NCBI RefSeq assembly: GCF_014280875.1
Contig: NZ_JACLAL010000004.1
Location: 124,001 to 188,000 of the forward strand
Length of the DNA stretch: 64,000 bases
DNA from: Paenirhizobium daejeonense
GTDB taxonomy: Bacteria; Pseudomonadota; Alphaproteobacteria; Rhizobiales; Rhizobiaceae
Direction: 5' to 3'
Shown here: one piece after another, positions 62,138 to 64,000 of the stretch
How positions within the stretch are numbered: position 1 is the stretch's first letter
Layout: each line of letters begins with the position of its first letter
Position numbers and translations under genes: made by a program
Notes under the pieces: model-generated
The model's database searches: none
What the model saw: the letters and a program-made list of their open reading frames with translations, nothing else
What the model was told of the DNA's origin: nothing

Positions 62138-63148
62138 ATGCTGGCAATGATGAAGCAGGACGCGGCGAACACGAAATCCATCTCGGGGGTGCTGACGACA
62201 ATGGCAGGCGCGCTGGCGCTTCTTGCTGCCACGCCCGCCTTTGCCTGGACCCAGGCCGAGATTGATGCCGCGATCGCCACGCTCGATACGCCGGAAGCCC
62301 GGCTTTGCCCCGAATCGAACGGCTCGAAGCTCGAGCTTCCCTATGAGATCAAGGACATCAACGGCGATGCCATCGACGAGATCATCGTCCATCAGCAGGC
62401 GAGCGGCGCTGCCGGCTGTTTCGGCCATGCCGGCTCTGAAATCAGCCTGCTGATCTCCGACGGCAAGGGCGGCTGGACGGATGCCTTCGGCTTTCCGGGT
62501 TCCGATCTCGCCTTTCATCCGCGCACAGACAGCGACTGGCCGGATGTCGAGATCCTCGGCCCCGGTTTCTGCTTCCCCGTCTGGCGCCACCATCAGGGCA
62601 GCTACGGCATCTGGCGCACCTGCGAGGACGGAAAGCTCGTCTATGCCGAGGGCCTGCGCGACAACGCCGTACCGAGCGGTGTGGCGGGTGGTGGGGCGAA
62701 GGCGAAGCCGGCCAGCCATTCGGGCAGCAACGGCATCGGCACGCTCTCCGCGGTCGAGGTGATCGACGTCGCCTCCCTCGATGGCATTCCCTATGACCAC
62801 AACGGCTCCATCATGGTCGTCGACGGCGCGAAGGGCGTTATCGTCTATGACCATCCCAAAAGTTCGATTGCCGGCACGGTAAAGCGCGGCACCGTGCTCT
62901 TCCGCGGCAAGCCCTGGGACATGAACAATCCCGACGGCGCCCTGATCGACGGCGTTGCCCACACCTTCAAGAAGGGATGCGACGCGACCGAATATCCCGT
63001 GCGCGGCCGCTACCACGTCATGTACGGCATGTCTCAGTTCACACTGGAAGGCGCGGCCCCGATCCGCTCCAAGACCAATTGCGACATCACCGGCCACTCC
63101 ATGACCAGCGGCAACGCCAAGCTGAAGTTCGATATCGCCTGGGATTGA
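62138..63148 (+). CDS. Secreted hypothetical protein
   Basis: A 336-residue protein starting MLAMMKQDAANTKS at 62138, following GAGGAAG. A hydrophobic segment and the site AFAW give a signal peptide of about 37 residues. The mature protein has about seven cysteines (in LCPES, GCFGH, FCFPV, TCEDG, GCDAT and NCDIT), suggesting disulfides. The first half (about 40-180) looks like one domain, with DINGDAIDEIIVH recalling a calcium-binding or integrin-like repeat; the second half is separate. I do not recognise a named family. Confidence 0.7.
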   Translation: MLAMMKQDAANTKSISGVLTTMAGALALLAATPAFAWTQAEIDAAIATLDTPEARLCPESNGSKLELPYEIKDINGDAIDEIIVHQQASGAAGCFGHAGSEISLLISDGKGGWTDAFGFPGSDLAFHPRTDSDWPDVEILGPGFCFPVWRHHQGSYGIWRTCEDGKLVYAEGLRDNAVPSGVAGGGAKAKPASHSGSNGIGTLSAVEVIDVASLDGIPYDHNGSIMVVDGAKGVIVYDHPKSSIAGTVKRGTVLFRGKPWDMNNPDGALIDGVAHTFKKGCDATEYPVRGRYHVMYGMSQFTLEGAAPIRSKTNCDITGHSMTSGNAKLKFDIAWD

Positions 63149-63188
63149 GGGGTGGGGCACGCGACCGGCGGGCGTTGAACGACGCTGG

Positions 63189-63488
63189 TCAGAAACCCTG
63201 AAAGAGGAAATCGGTGGCGGCGGTGATGTCGTCGGCCTTGTCGGAGAGATCGGCGACCTGTTCGCCGATTTCGCTTGCGGGCAGAGTTGCGATGAACTCA
63301 GTCAGCATAACGCAGATGACGCCCTCAATTTCGAACCGGGGATTGAGCCGAGCAACATATTTGCTGATCAGATGCAAGCGTACGACCGGTGCGACCACGC
63401 GGGTTTCAAGATTGTCGAGCAGATTCCTCTGGAGATCGATGACCAGCGATCTGTCGTTCTTCAGTCGATAGACCTTGAAACGGGCCAT
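63189..63488 (-). CDS. ccdB: CcdB-family toxin
   Basis: A 99-residue protein starting MARFKVYRLKNDRSLVIDLQ. It fits the CcdB family in length and in the VIDLQRNLLDNLETRVVAPV stretch and C-terminal FLFQGF. In the F plasmid, CcdB poisons DNA gyrase, contacting it through the C-terminal residues. The start overlaps the antitoxin stop (TGATG), giving the usual antitoxin-first order. Confidence 0.88.
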   Translation of the reverse strand: MARFKVYRLKNDRSLVIDLQRNLLDNLETRVVAPVVRLHLISKYVARLNPRFEIEGVICVMLTEFIATLPASEIGEQVADLSDKADDITAATDFLFQGF

Positions 63489-63718
63489 CAGAACTGCCGA
63501 TATTTCGCCAGCGGCAGACCGTGTTTTTCCACATATTCGTTTGCGGCCCGGATCGCGTCCGCATTCTCGATCCGCCAGCGCCGTTCCTTTTCGGCCTTTA
63601 TCGCCTGTGCGATACCTTCTTCGGCGGCATGCGACACGTCGATCAAAAGATCGCGGGCTTCCGCGATCAGCGACTGATCCAAGGGAACTGCGGCAGTCTT
63701 TCTCGGCTGGGAAGCCAT
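63488..63718 (-). CDS. ccdA: CcdA-family antitoxin
   Basis: A 76-residue protein from MASQPRKTAAVPLDQ at 63718 (ATG 63724 also possible). The N-terminal part is a ribbon-helix-helix DNA-binding region and the C-terminal part RRWRIENADAIRAANEYVEKHGLPL is the CcdB-binding end. It probably represses its own promoter together with the toxin. It lies between lepA and ccdB on the same strand. Confidence 0.88.
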   Translation of the reverse strand: MASQPRKTAAVPLDQSLIAEARDLLIDVSHAAEEGIAQAIKAEKERRWRIENADAIRAANEYVEKHGLPLAKYRQF

Positions 63719-63776
63719 GGCCATCTCCGGTGCAACAGAGCCAAGGATAAGCCTTGCTGGCCCGGACGGAAAGCCC

Positions 63777-64000
63777 TCAGTCGTCCTTCATCTTCAGGGC
63801 GGCGATGAAGGCTTCCTGCGGGATGTCGACCTTGCCGAACTGACGCATGCGCTTCTTGCCTTCCTTCTGCTTGTCCAGAAGTTTGCGTTTGCGGGTGGCG
63901 TCGCCGCCGTAGCACTTGGCGGTCACGTCCTTGCGCATGGCGGAGATCGTTTCGCGGGCAATCACGTTGCCGCCGATGGCCGCCTGGATCGGGATCTTGA
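63777..64000 (-). CDS. lepA: Elongation factor 4 (LepA), C-terminal end (partial)
   Basis: The last 74 residues of the GTPase that helps ribosomes back-translocate. [47 protein letters not shown] and [11 protein letters not shown] are the highly conserved C-terminal domain. The start lies right of the window. The ccd genes follow downstream on the same strand. Confidence 0.95.
   Translation of the reverse strand, partial: KIPIQAAIGGNVIARETISAMRKDVTAKCYGGDATRKRKLLDKQKEGKKRMRQFGKVDIPQEAFIAALKMKDD

Overview
The window reads as chromosomal DNA of an alphaproteobacterium of the Rhizobiaceae (Rhizobium/Agrobacterium/Neorhizobium type). The coding density is high, the G+C content is high, many starts overlap the previous stop (ATGA/GTGA), the cellulose operon is of the BcsN/BcsK kind, and short palindromic intergenic elements typical of rhizobia are present. 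No phage, integrase, transposase, rRNA or CRISPR array was seen.

Region 1 (1-11.3 kb) is a nucleoside uptake and salvage locus. deoB (partial), add and upp are on the plus strand. They converge on a minus-strand operon: BMP-family nucleoside-binding protein, ATPase, two permeases, cdd, purine nucleoside phosphorylase, deoC, deoA. Together these import nucleosides, deaminate and phosphorolyse them, and feed (deoxy)ribose phosphate into central metabolism. Region 2 (11.5-22.2 kb) has msrA, a small membrane protein, tRNA-Ser(GGA) and a cellulose operon bcsN-bcsA-bcsB-bcsZ-bcsK ending at a strong terminator.

Region 3 (22.3-44.2 kb) is the most interesting part, a large organosulfur locus. The minus strand carries an LLM-class flavin monooxygenase (DszA/NtaA/SnaA family), two tandem acyl-CoA-dehydrogenase-fold enzymes of the DszC/SfnB type and an aldo/keto reductase. 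The plus strand carries an aminotransferase, an FAD-linked 2-hydroxyacid oxidase, the methionine transporter MetQNI, an isopenicillin-N-synthase-like dioxygenase, an Ssu-like sulfonate transporter with an extra small cysteine-containing membrane protein, and metY. An FAD/NAD(P)-binding protein and tauABC follow. The intergenic regions share TCTAT/ATAGA half-sites that partly fit a LysR-type T-N11-A box, suggesting one sulfur-starvation regulon.

Region 4 (44.2-51.2 kb) holds mixed housekeeping and hypothetical genes: YigZ, a TadD-like TPR lipoprotein, an M17 aminopeptidase, a MarR regulator, an NlpC/P60 hydrolase, a DUF1003 protein and an FkbM methyltransferase. Region 5 (51.5-56.3 kb) is a Type III restriction-modification pair next to tRNA-Leu(CAG). 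The recognition part of mod is visibly less G+C-rich than its flanks. Region 6 (56.6-64 kb) holds a proline-rich BA14K-like protein, a SelT/W-type CxxC protein, DoxX, a class I glutamine amidotransferase, a sugar O-acetyltransferase, a LysE exporter, a thioesterase, a two-repeat DUF1508 protein, a secreted hypothetical protein, a CcdAB toxin-antitoxin pair and the C-terminus of lepA.

All assignments come from reading motifs and gene order; no database search was run. Start sites were chosen from overlap with the preceding gene, Shine-Dalgarno sequences and where family homology should begin.
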